Shown here piece after piece: positions 53,314-63,608 of a stretch of 64,000 bases of DNA; the stretch's first letter is position 1; the number at the start of each line of letters is the position of its first letter. The translations under genes were made by a program, and so were the position numbers. The notes under the pieces were generated by a model. It searched no databases and had not been told where the DNA came from. It saw nothing but the letters and a program-made list of their open reading frames with translations. Origin of the DNA: Deinococcus aerolatus (lineage in GTDB: Bacteria > Deinococcota > Deinococci > Deinococcales > Deinococcaceae); NCBI RefSeq assembly GCF_014647055.1, contig NZ_BMOL01000007.1, positions 124,001-188,000 of the forward strand, in the 5' to 3' direction.

Positions 53314-54258
53314 CTACCCGGCCTGCGTCAGTTCGCGGCCCAACCACGCCGCCGCCCGGTCTATCAGGGCTGCTGCCGCTGGGGACACCCCGGTCATGTT
53401 GGCAAAACCGTGAATCATGCCGGGGCCTGGCTGATGTTCGGCGCGGTTGCCCGCCGCCCGCAGCGCCTCGGCGTAGGCGATGCCCTCGTCGCGCAGCGGA
53501 TCAAATTCAGCCGTCAGCACCAGCGCAGGCGGCAGACGCTGAAGATCGGCGGCGTGTAGGGGGGAAACGTGCGGGTGTGCGCCGTGTTCGGCCTCCGCGA
53601 GGTACATCTGACCGAAGAATTTCATGCGCTCCTCAGTCAGGAAGTAGCCCACCGCATTCTCCCGGCGCGAGGGGTAGCGCTCCGTGTTCACGAAATCCGC
53701 GGCGGGATAGATCAGCAGTTGCGCGGCAATGGCCGGACCATGCTCGTCGCGGGCACGCTGGGTCACGGCGATGCACAGGCTCGCGCCCGCGCTGTCGCCC
53801 GCCAGCGCCAGCCGGGCCGGATTGACGCCCAGTGGGCCAGCGTTCGCGGCAGCCCAGGTGAAAGCGGCGTAGGCATCGTCCACAGGAGCCGGGAACTTGT
53901 TTTCGGGGGCCAGGCGGTATTCCACGCTCAGCACGGCACTTTCCGCACCCGCGCACAGCTCGCGGCACACCTGATCGTGCGTCTCGACGCTGTAGGCCAC
54001 GAAGCCACCGCCGTGGAAGAACACGGTCAGCGGCCAGCCCTGCGCCGGGGCCGCGCCCTGCGGCGTGTACAGCCGGGCGGGCAGCGCCGACGCGGGGCCG
54101 GGCAGGGTCAGGTCACGGGTGGAAATGCCAGCAAACGCACGTTTGGGCGTGCGGGCCGAATTGGCGAGCACGGCCTGCCGCATCTCCTCCAGACCACTGG
54201 CCTGCGGCGCGGCGGCAAATTGCAACAGGACTTCTTTCAGGGCGGGATCAAGGGGCAC
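53314..54258 (-). CDS. Alpha/beta hydrolase, HSL-type (lipase/esterase)
   Basis: A 314-residue esterase of family IV (hormone-sensitive lipase-like). The oxyanion motif HGGGF is at about residues 82-86, the nucleophile motif GDSAGA at about 156-161, the acid in VLTAEFDPLRDEG and the His in PGMIHGFANM. It cleaves short-chain esters. A GTG start has GGAGG seven bases upstream. It sits downstream of the thiolase on the same strand, but a hairpin lies between them, so it may be a separate unit. Confidence 0.88.
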   Translation of the reverse strand: MPLDPALKEVLLQFAAAPQASGLEEMRQAVLANSARTPKRAFAGISTRDLTLPGPASALPARLYTPQGAAPAQGWPLTVFFHGGGFVAYSVETHDQVCRELCAGAESAVLSVEYRLAPENKFPAPVDDAYAAFTWAAANAGPLGVNPARLALAGDSAGASLCIAVTQRARDEHGPAIAAQLLIYPAADFVNTERYPSRRENAVGYFLTEERMKFFGQMYLAEAEHGAHPHVSPLHAADLQRLPPALVLTAEFDPLRDEGIAYAEALRAAGNRAEHQPGPGMIHGFANMTGVSPAAAALIDRAAAWLGRELTQAG

Positions 54259-54301
54259 GTTGGAACCTCCAGAAGGGAGAGCAGAAACGGTAAAACGGCA
54301 A

Positions 54302-54332
54302 CGGGCTGTGAAGGGACCCCCCCCACAGCCCG
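54302..54332 (-). terminator. Hairpin after the thiolase gene
   Basis: CGGGCTGTG (54302-54310) pairs with CACAGCCCG (54324-54332); on the reverse strand it is followed by TTGCCGTTTT. Likely terminator of the thiolase gene. Confidence 0.5.
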
Positions 54333-54347
54333 GCAACGCTCAGATGG

Positions 54348-55529
<1,182 letters not shown>

Positions 55530-55660
55530 GGTGAAACTCCTTGGATTGAGTTGGGGTGAGGAGACAAACCTGGCATCTCAGGGACGGGTCAAGGGTGGGT
55601 ATTTTTTCGCGGCAACTGCTTGCAAGGCTGAGGAACTGAAACAACGCCGCCGAGCGCGAT

Positions 55661-57745
<2,085 letters not shown>

Positions 57746-57816
57746 GGTGGAGCCTCCTTGAGTTGTGCGCCGTGCTGAGGCCCGTATGCTTCCATGTTGC
57801 CCGCCCAGGGTCAAAT

Positions 57817-57848
57817 ACGTGGACGTTCATAGTTGACGTGCGCGTTCA
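57817..57848. promoter_or_regulatory. Tandem 13-bp repeats between fadB-like and quinone oxidoreductase genes
   Basis: ACGTGGACGTTCA (57817-57829) and ACGTGCGCGTTCA (57836-57848) match at 11 of 13 positions with a 19-bp period; the second overlaps the likely -35 (TTCACT, 57845-57850) of the rightward gene. A regulator of fatty-acid genes might bind here. Confidence 0.45.
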
Positions 57849-57868
57849 CTTTGTGGGGGACAGTCGGG

Positions 57869-57874
57869 TATGCT
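57869..57874 (+). promoter_or_regulatory. Leaderless-type -10 box of the quinone oxidoreductase gene
   Basis: TATGCT ends 7 nt before the ATG at 57882; TTCACT at 57845-57850 with an 18-bp spacer may be the -35. Confidence 0.65.
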
Positions 57875-57881
57875 TCCGCCT

Positions 57882-58871
57882 ATGAGCGAACTGATGAAGG
57901 CCATCGTGGTGGAACGCCTCGGTCCCCCCAACGTGATGGAGGTCAGGGAGATTCCCGTGCCGCAGCCGGGCGAGGGCGAGATCCGCATCCAGGTGGAGGC
58001 CGTGGGCATCAATTTCGCCGACGTGCTGGCAGTGGCCGGGCAGTACCTGACCCGCACGCGCGTGCCGTACACGCCGGGCATGGAGTTCGCCGGCATCGTG
58101 GAGTCGCTGGGCGAGGGCGTGAGCAACGTCAGGGTGGGCCAGCGCGTGGCCTGCCTGGGCGGCACCGGCGCCTTGGCGAAATACGCGGTGGCTAGGGCGG
58201 CGGCGGTGATTCCGGTGCCGGAGAACTTCACGGGGGCGCAGGCCGCCGCCTTCCCGGTGTCGTACTTCACGGCCTACCACGGCCTCAAAACCCTGGGGCG
58301 CGGCCAGCCCGGCGAATGGGTGCTGGTGCAGGCGGCGGCGGGCGCCCTGGGCACAGCCAGTGTGCAGCTTGCCAAGGCGATGGGCATGAACGTGATTGCC
58401 ATGGCGAGTACCGAGGAAAAGCTGCAGTTGGCCCGCGATCTGGGCGCGGACGTGACCCTGTTGCAGGATGACCCGGACCGCGTACAGAAGGTGCGTGACG
58501 CGGCAGGCGGCAAGGGCGTGCCGCTGATTCTGGAAGTGGTGGGCGGCCCGCGTTTTCAGGAAAGTCTGGACATGGCCGCCGGACAGGGCCGGATCATCGT
58601 GATCGGCAACGCCAGCCGCGAGGACGCCCACCTGCGCCCGGTGGAACTGATGAAGCGCAACCTGACGGTCACAGGCCTGTGGCTGACCAGCCTGATGAAT
58701 GACCGCGCGGCGACGGTGGCCGCCGCCCAGGCGCTCACGCCACTCGTGGCCAGCGGGCAGGTCACGCCGCAGGTGGGGCCGACCTACGCCCTGGCCGACA
58801 GCCCCCGCGCCTTCCAGGACATCCTGGACCGCAAGACGACCGGCAAGGTGGTCATCGAGCCGGGACGGTAA
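57882..58871 (+). CDS. NADPH:quinone oxidoreductase family protein (MDR superfamily)
   Basis: A 329-residue medium-chain dehydrogenase of the zinc-independent quinone-reductase/enoyl reductase branch. YTPGMEFAGIVESLGEGV (about 63-80) and the Rossmann motif VQAAAGALGTASVQLAKAMG (about 149-168) are typical. There are no zinc-ligand cysteines. The start follows the -10 box; an earlier ATG (57870) lies inside it. The substrate may be a quinone or an acyl-CoA. The nearby beta-oxidation genes suggest lipid metabolism. Confidence 0.88.
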   Translation: MSELMKAIVVERLGPPNVMEVREIPVPQPGEGEIRIQVEAVGINFADVLAVAGQYLTRTRVPYTPGMEFAGIVESLGEGVSNVRVGQRVACLGGTGALAKYAVARAAAVIPVPENFTGAQAAAFPVSYFTAYHGLKTLGRGQPGEWVLVQAAAGALGTASVQLAKAMGMNVIAMASTEEKLQLARDLGADVTLLQDDPDRVQKVRDAAGGKGVPLILEVVGGPRFQESLDMAAGQGRIIVIGNASREDAHLRPVELMKRNLTVTGLWLTSLMNDRAATVAAAQALTPLVASGQVTPQVGPTYALADSPRAFQDILDRKTTGKVVIEPGR

Positions 58872-58885
58872 GCCCCCACGGCCTT

Positions 58886-58918
58886 CCCCTCTCCCAGCTG
58901 GGAGAGGGGTTTGTGTTG
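58886..58918 (+). terminator. Intrinsic terminator of the quinone oxidoreductase gene
   Basis: A perfect 24-bp palindrome (58886-58909, CCCCTCTCCCAG and its complement) with TTTGTGTT behind it. It sits between convergent genes. Confidence 0.8.
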
Positions 58919-58977
58919 GACCCGTGTATACCGGCAGCGGGGCCAGAACGCGAGGGTGGCCGTTCCCCGCAGGCCGA

Positions 58978-59859
58978 CTACAGCGTCTGGGCCGCCTGAA
59001 CCCACCAGTCCGGATGCGCCAGGGCGATGGCCCGCGCAGCGTCGTAGGCCTGCCCGTCGCTGGACGCCACGCCAAAGCAGGTGCTGCCCGAACCGCTCAT
59101 CAGGGGGGAGCGCAGGCCTGCCGCAGCCAGCACCGTCAGAACTTCGCGGATGGGGGCGTGGCGGGCGCTGACGCCGTCCTGCAGGGCATTGTGGTACGGC
59201 ACCGCCTGCTCGCCGCCCAGCGCGGCCAGAATCGCGCCCACGTCCAAGGCGGGGGTAAAGGCTTCCTCATCGTCCAGCCAGGCGTAGGCGTCGCGGGCGC
59301 TGACCTCCACGCCTGGATTGACCAGCACCAGGGCGGTGCGGGGCACCGGCACGGACACCAGCAGTTCACCGATGCCCTCCGCGACGGCGGCCTGACCCAG
59401 CAGGAAAAACGGCACGTCCGCCCCCAGGCCCAGCGCCAGCTCAGGCAACGACACCTGAGACGGGTACAGCCGCGCCAGGGCCATCAGAGTGGTGGCCGCG
59501 TCGCTGCTGCCACCGCCCAGACCGGAGGCCAGCGGCAGCCGCTTGTGCAGGGTGATGGCCGCGCCGCCCTGCACGCCCGCCGCGTCCAGATAGGCGCGGG
59601 CGGCGCGGTAGACCAGATTGCGCTCATCGGCGGGCAGGTCCGCACCCATCCCGTCCACCGCCTGCACCTTCAGCGTCAGGGTGTCGGCCAGGCCAATCTC
59701 CAGCTCGTCCCCCACCGAGAGCGGCACCATCAGGGTGTGCAGCTCGTGGTAGCCGTCGGCCCGCAGATCGCGCACGCTCAGGCCAAAGTTGACCTTGGCC
59801 GGGGCCAGATAGGTCTTGTGGGACAGGGCGGGGGAACGGAGGCTCACGCCCTCCAGCAT
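58978..59859 (-). CDS. ispE: 4-diphosphocytidyl-2-C-methyl-D-erythritol kinase
   Basis: A 293-residue GHMP kinase of the MEP isoprenoid pathway. APAKVNFGL (about 19-27) is motif I, PLASGLGGGSSDAATTL (about 109-125) the phosphate-binding loop, and SGSGSTCFGVA near residue 255 motif III. It phosphorylates CDP-ME. The start is uncertain: ATG 59859 or GTG four codons later, which is preceded by GGAGGG. The ispD gene lies about 50 nt upstream on the same strand. Confidence 0.92.
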   Translation of the reverse strand: MLEGVSLRSPALSHKTYLAPAKVNFGLSVRDLRADGYHELHTLMVPLSVGDELEIGLADTLTLKVQAVDGMGADLPADERNLVYRAARAYLDAAGVQGGAAITLHKRLPLASGLGGGSSDAATTLMALARLYPSQVSLPELALGLGADVPFFLLGQAAVAEGIGELLVSVPVPRTALVLVNPGVEVSARDAYAWLDDEEAFTPALDVGAILAALGGEQAVPYHNALQDGVSARHAPIREVLTVLAAAGLRSPLMSGSGSTCFGVASSDGQAYDAARAIALAHPDWWVQAAQTL

Positions 59860-59910
59860 TCCACATGACGCGGGGACAGGACCCAGGCAGGGCCACGCTC
59901 CGTGAAGTCC

Positions 59911-60603
59911 TCAGCCTGCGAACCCACCCGGCTGTGCGTCCCACACCGGGGCCAGCGCCTGTGCCAGCGCCAGATCGCCGGGGGTGGTCACCTTGAACAG
60001 GCGGGCGTCGCCGCGCACCAGCTGCACCTGCCCGCCCTGGCGCGCGATCAGTCCGGCGTCGTCGGTGGCGGCGTGTCCGTCGGCGGCGGCCTGCGCGTGC
60101 GCCCGCAGCAGCAATTCGCGGCGAAAGCCCTGCGGCGTCTGCACCGCCCACAGTCCCTCGCGGGACACCGACGCACCCCACAGGCCGCCGCCCCCGGAGT
60201 GAACCAGCGTATCGGCCACCGGCAGCGCCACCGTCGCCGCCCCTGTCTCCGCCACGGCCTCCAGCAGCGCGAGGGTGATGTTGGCAGGCAGGAAGGGCCG
60301 GGCCGCGTCGTGAATCAGCACGGTGTCGGCCACCGTCGCATGCAGCAGGCGGCGCACGCTGTCCTGGCGGGTCTCGCCGCCAACAATGGCGCGGGCATTG
60401 ATGCCGGGGGGAAGTTCCATGCCGCCCGGCAACGCCACCAGCACCTCGTCCACATACGGGGCCAGCGCCGCGACGCTGCGGGCCAGCAGGGACAGGTCGC
60501 CCACCGTCACGAACGCCTTATGGCCCAGGCCCAGGCGGGTCCCGCTGCCGGCGGCGGGAATCAGCGCCGCCGTGGTGCCGGACAGCAGACACGCGCCCGT
60601 CAC
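59911..60603 (-). CDS. ispD: 2-C-methyl-D-erythritol 4-phosphate cytidylyltransferase
   Basis: A 230-residue enzyme that joins CTP to MEP, the step before IspE. The signature ALIPAAGSGTRLGLGHKAFVTVGD (about 13-36) binds CTP, IHDAARPFL and LWAVQTPQGFRRE are further family motifs, and ATDDAGLI is close to the C-terminal part. The GTG at 60603 is preceded by GGGAGGGGAGG and lies 13 nt after the ubiX stop, so the two are likely co-translated. An earlier in-frame start would overlap ubiX by 50 nt. Confidence 0.92.
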   Translation of the reverse strand: MTGACLLSGTTAALIPAAGSGTRLGLGHKAFVTVGDLSLLARSVAALAPYVDEVLVALPGGMELPPGINARAIVGGETRQDSVRRLLHATVADTVLIHDAARPFLPANITLALLEAVAETGAATVALPVADTLVHSGGGGLWGASVSREGLWAVQTPQGFRRELLLRAHAQAAADGHAATDDAGLIARQGGQVQLVRGDARLFKVTTPGDLALAQALAPVWDAQPGGFAG

Positions 60604-60616
60604 CCTCCCCTCCCGC

Positions 60617-61180
60617 TCAGGACCCGTCCTCGCGCCAGCGTTTGAAACCGGGGGTGTCCAGGCCAAACTGGTCCAGCACGCGGGCGGTCACGAAATGCAG
60701 CAGTTCCTCCACGTCCCCGGGCGCGTGGTAGAAGCCGGGGCTGGCGGTCATGACGGTGGCCCCCGCGTCGTGGGCCGCCAGCATGTTCTGCAGCGTGGGC
60801 CGGGGCAGCGGGTCCTCGCGCAGCACCAGCACCAGCGGGCGGCGTTCCTTGAGGGTCACGTGCGCGGCCCGCGACAGCAGGTTGTCGGCAAAACCGTGGG
60901 CAATCTTGGCCAGGGTGCCCGCGCTGCACGGAATGACCAGCATGCCGTCGGTGCGGTAGGAGCCGCTCGCGACGCTGGCGGCCAGATCGCGGTCGTCGTG
61001 AACGTGGGCCGCGTGCCCGGTCAGATCGGCCAGTTGCGGCCCGCCCTCGGCGCTCATCACCCGTTTCGCGCCGCTGCTGACCACCAGATGGGTTTCCACC
61101 CCCAGGTCACTCAGCACCCGCAGCACGTCCCGCGCGTAAGGGATGCCGCTGCCGCCCGACACGCCCACCACCAGCCTCAA
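60617..61180 (-). CDS. ubiX: UbiX family flavin prenyltransferase
   Basis: A 187-residue UbiX, which attaches a prenyl group to FMN to make the cofactor of UbiD decarboxylases. Motifs: the start MRLVVGVSGGSGIPYARDVL, SSGAKRV, IPCSAGTLAKIAHGFADNL and REDPLPRPTLQNML. The TTG start (61180) is chosen because it gives exactly the family N-terminus. A 5-codon leaderless ORF ends at this start. It is followed by ispD and ispE. UbiD and quinone genes are not in the window. Confidence 0.9.
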   Translation of the reverse strand: MRLVVGVSGGSGIPYARDVLRVLSDLGVETHLVVSSGAKRVMSAEGGPQLADLTGHAAHVHDDRDLAASVASGSYRTDGMLVIPCSAGTLAKIAHGFADNLLSRAAHVTLKERRPLVLVLREDPLPRPTLQNMLAAHDAGATVMTASPGFYHAPGDVEELLHFVTARVLDQFGLDTPGFKRWREDGS

Positions 61181-61194
61181 GCGAAAAACCCCAT
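61177..61194 (-). CDS. Five-codon leaderless ORF overlapping ubiX
   Basis: MGFFA then TGA, starting at an ATG 6 nt downstream of a TAGCCT box (61201-61206, reverse strand). Its stop overlaps the TTG of ubiX by two bases (TTGA). No Shine-Dalgarno is present for ubiX, so reinitiation after this mini-ORF is the likely route. Confidence 0.45.
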   Translation of the reverse strand: MGFFA

Positions 61195-61206
61195 GGCGGC
61201 AGGCTA

Positions 61207-61540
61207 GCAGGAGCGCAGGACCCACGCTGCCGCCCTTCCCACCAATCCAGCGGCGTTGGCTGCCGCGTGGGAGACGGCATCCCCCTGCGCGCCCTGTGGC
61301 AGATCAGACCCCCTGCGCCGAGGTCTCCAGCGGGAGTTTGGACGTCCCGGACGCCGGCCGCAACCTTTATGTGGGGCCTCCCCTTCTGGGGTACGGGTCC
61401 TGTCAGAACGTGCCCGGTAGATTCGGCGCTGTGGCACGGCACCCCTGAAGACTCTGCCGTGCGGGCCGCCCTCTCTTTCAAACTCTTTCAAAACCGCCCT
61501 CTTGCGGCCAGCAGCGTCGGTGGCGCAGCCAGGGAGTCCC
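61207..61540. other. Intergenic region between ubiX and the GH114 gene
   Basis: About 330 bases with no gene that I can support. It contains a GC-rich stretch and a T-rich segment (61465-61490). No clear promoter was identified, although a sigma70 promoter for the GH114 gene must be here or the gene be leaderless; AGGGAG precedes its start. Confidence 0.5.
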
Positions 61541-62482
61541 ATGCGAAACACATTTTCCGCAGTGCTGGCCCTGACGGCTGCCCTGACCGCCTGTGGGCAC
61601 AACGTCTCCCCCACTCCCGTCCCGGCCCCCAGCCCCACCGTCGCCACATCTCCGGCTGCCGGTTCGCCAGGACAGGTCACGGCACCCGCCGGCCCGGACG
61701 GCAAGTCCGGCGGCATCAACCTGCCCTCGACAGGCAAGGTGGACTGGGACTGGCAGATCGGCGCCTCTTCGGACAGCGCGATCAGGGTGGCGTCCGACGT
61801 CAAGCTGATCGACATCGACGGCTTCACCGCGTCGGCCGCCAAGGTCGCTGAACTCAAGAAGCAGGGCCTGTATACCGTGTGCTACATCGATGCAGGCAGC
61901 TACGAGCCGGGCCGCCCCGATTCGGGCCGCTACCCCAGTTATCTCAAGATTCAGCAGGACCCCGACTGGCCTGCGGAATACTTCCTGGACGTCACCGACG
62001 TCTTCAGGCCCAACTCTGTGCTGGCAGGAATCCTGACTGACCGCATGAAAATGTGCCGTGACAAGGGGTTTGACGCGCTGGAACCGGACAACCTGCAAAA
62101 CGACGAGAACGTCCGCGGTGGCCGCATCACCACCCAGCAGCAGATTGACTTCAACGGCTGGATTGCCGATCAGGCCCATCTGCATGGTCTGGCGGTCTTC
62201 CAGAAGAATGGTCCGGACAAGATTCTGCTCAGGGACCGCACCGGCAAGATGATGGTGGACAAGTTCGACGGCATCCTCAATGAAGAATGTCAGCAGTTCG
62301 GCGAGTGCGGCCCGCTGGCCGAATACACCCGTCGCGGCAAGCTCGCCCTGAACGTGGAATACCGCAGTGGCGCGAGCCTGAACTGCACGCTGATGGCCCA
62401 GCTGGGCGTCAACGCCATCAAGAAGGATCTGAATCTGGCGGGCGCAACCATGGGCGGCTACCTGCGCGAAACCTGTCGCTGA
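61541..62482 (+). CDS. GH114-type endo-alpha-1,4-polygalactosaminidase-like lipoprotein
   Basis: A 313-residue secreted lipoprotein. The signal peptide ends in the lipobox LTAC (Cys 18). A Pro/Ser-rich linker (about 22-60) leads to a GH114 (DUF297) TIM-barrel: KLIDIDGFTAS, VCYIDAGSYEPGRPDSGRYP, FLDVTD, the acidic DALEPDNLQND region and NVEYRS. GH114 members hydrolyse galactosamine-rich polymers (Pel-like). Host polymers such as exopolysaccharide are a plausible substrate. A Shine-Dalgarno AGGGAG is near. Confidence 0.83.
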   Translation: MRNTFSAVLALTAALTACGHNVSPTPVPAPSPTVATSPAAGSPGQVTAPAGPDGKSGGINLPSTGKVDWDWQIGASSDSAIRVASDVKLIDIDGFTASAAKVAELKKQGLYTVCYIDAGSYEPGRPDSGRYPSYLKIQQDPDWPAEYFLDVTDVFRPNSVLAGILTDRMKMCRDKGFDALEPDNLQNDENVRGGRITTQQQIDFNGWIADQAHLHGLAVFQKNGPDKILLRDRTGKMMVDKFDGILNEECQQFGECGPLAEYTRRGKLALNVEYRSGASLNCTLMAQLGVNAIKKDLNLAGATMGGYLRETCR

Positions 62483-62517
62483 GCGGCAGCGCCGCAGGGG
62501 GGCCGCAGCCCGCCCGC

Positions 62518-62523
62518 TAAACT
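62518..62523 (+). promoter_or_regulatory. Leaderless-type -10 box of the sirtuin gene
   Basis: TAAACT ends 6 nt before the ATG at 62530. Confidence 0.65.
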
Positions 62524-62529
62524 TCTCCC

Positions 62530-63270
62530 ATGAACCTGTCCCAGGCCCGAGACGCCCTGGCCGCTGCCCGCCGCGTGGCCGTCCTGACCGGCGCAGGCAT
62601 CAGCGCCGAGAGCGGCATTCCCACCTTCCGCGACGCGCAGCAGGGGCTGTGGGCACGCTTCCGGCCCGAGGACCTGGCCAGCCCCGACGCGTATCACCGC
62701 GATCCGGCGCTGGTCTGGGAGTGGTACGCGGGCCGCTACCGCGACGTGATGGCGGCAACGCCCAACGCTGGGCATGACCGGCTGGCGCGGCTGGAACGCG
62801 AGAAGGGAGACGGCTTTTTCCTGGCGACGCAGAACGTCGACGGCCTGCACGCCCGCGCCGGCAGCGGAACATTGGGAGGACAGCTGGTGGAATTGCACGG
62901 CAACCTCATCACTGCCCGCTGCGAGGTCTGCGGACAGGTGGAGGCCCTGCCCGCCCCAGAGGGCTTCACGCCCCCACCCGTCTGTTCACGGTGCAGCGGC
63001 CGGATGCGCCCCAACATCGTCTGGTTCGGCGAATTCCTGCCCGAAGACGCCCTGGAGGCCGCCTCAGACGCCTTTGCCGCGGCCGACGTGGCCCTGATCA
63101 TCGGCACCAGCGGCGTGGTGTACCCGGCGGCGGGACTGGCCTTTGAAACCCTGGGGCGCGGCGGAACGGTGATTGAGATCAACCCCAGTGAGACCGAGTT
63201 GACCCCCCACCTGAGCTTCAGCCTGCGCGAAACGGCGTCGAGGGGACTCGCGGCTTTGAACGGTGGGTGA
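62530..63270 (+). CDS. cobB: NAD-dependent protein deacylase (sirtuin, CobB-like)
   Basis: A 246-residue sirtuin. NAD binding: GAGISAESGIPTFRD (21-35) and TQNVDG (100-105). H123 in LVELHGNL is the catalytic base. Four zinc cysteines are C131, C134, C152 and C155. Tyr66 and Arg69 (YAGR) match the Y-x-x-R pair of class III sirtuins, which bind negatively charged acyl groups, so desuccinylation is likely alongside deacetylation. The product sits just upstream of a structured repeat. Confidence 0.92.
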   Translation: MNLSQARDALAAARRVAVLTGAGISAESGIPTFRDAQQGLWARFRPEDLASPDAYHRDPALVWEWYAGRYRDVMAATPNAGHDRLARLEREKGDGFFLATQNVDGLHARAGSGTLGGQLVELHGNLITARCEVCGQVEALPAPEGFTPPPVCSRCSGRMRPNIVWFGEFLPEDALEAASDAFAAADVALIIGTSGVVYPAAGLAFETLGRGGTVIEINPSETELTPHLSFSLRETASRGLAALNGG

Positions 63271-63404
63271 TACGGGCTCCGATTGAATCGTTTGCAAAAC
63301 GATGAAAATCCGAGCGAAGCGAGAACGAGGAGAACGGGTTCCGGGAGTGGAGTTGGCAAACCGGCGCCCTCCCGGTTTGTTAACGAAGCAGACGGAATCC
63401 GTAT
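63270..63404 (+). repeat. 135-bp structured intergenic repeat-like element
   Basis: Imperfect terminal inverted repeats (ATACGGGCTCCG at 63270-63281 and CGGAATCCGTAT at 63393-63404, 10 of 12 match) enclose several palindromes: CGTTTGCAAAACG, and AAACCGG...CCGGTTT with a 7-bp stem. It begins at the last base of the sirtuin stop codon. The layout is that of a small noncoding repeat or MITE-like element. I recall similar sequences from other Deinococcus genomes but could not check. Confidence 0.6.
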
Positions 63405-63408
63405 GAAG

Positions 63409-63446
63409 GGGCATCGACACCTGACAGGGCGCAGGTGTCGATGCCC
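63409..63446. other. Perfect 15-bp hairpin
   Basis: GGGCATCGACACCTG (63409-63423) and CAGGTGTCGATGCCC (63432-63446) around an 8-nt loop, without a T run. It may be an RNA stem of the preceding element or a protein site. Confidence 0.6.
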
Positions 63447-63496
63447 GTGCGTTCCCGGAAACATTGAGGAAAGAACAGCCCGGGGCACACGTCCGA

Positions 63497-63529
63497 ATGG
63501 GAATCGATAGGGCGGATGGGAACCGATAG
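63497..63529. promoter_or_regulatory. Direct repeats upstream of the ROK gene promoter
   Basis: ATGGGAATCGATAG (63497-63510) and ATGGGAACCGATAG (63516-63529): 13 of 14 identical, 19-bp period, ending 8 bp before the -35. Likely binding sites for an activator. Confidence 0.55.
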
Positions 63530-63537
63530 AGGCCACG

Positions 63538-63566
63538 TTGATTTTCGGCAGACGCCCATGTACAGT
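63538..63566 (+). promoter_or_regulatory. Promoter of the ROK regulator gene
   Basis: TTGATT (63538-63543), 17-bp spacer, TACAGT (63561-63566). Confidence 0.7.
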
Positions 63567-63579
63567 GGCTCCACATCGT

Positions 63580-63594
63580 TAAGAAAGTTTCTTA
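63580..63594. promoter_or_regulatory. Palindromic operator of the ROK gene, TAAGAAAGTTTCTTA
   Basis: A perfect 15-bp palindrome just downstream of the promoter and upstream of the Shine-Dalgarno AGGAG (63598-63602). Autoregulation by the ROK protein is likely. Confidence 0.6.
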
Positions 63595-63608
63595 TCTAGG
63601 AGTTGTCC

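Noticed and set aside
51784..53559. A forward-strand frame of 591 codons across tmk and the Nif3 gene
   Set aside because: It covers two well-defined genes on the reverse strand and the gap between them; no motif seen.
63283..63510. An ORF of 75 codons between the sirtuin and ROK genes
   Set aside because: It lies in the structured repeat and shows no codon bias or Shine-Dalgarno; more likely chance.
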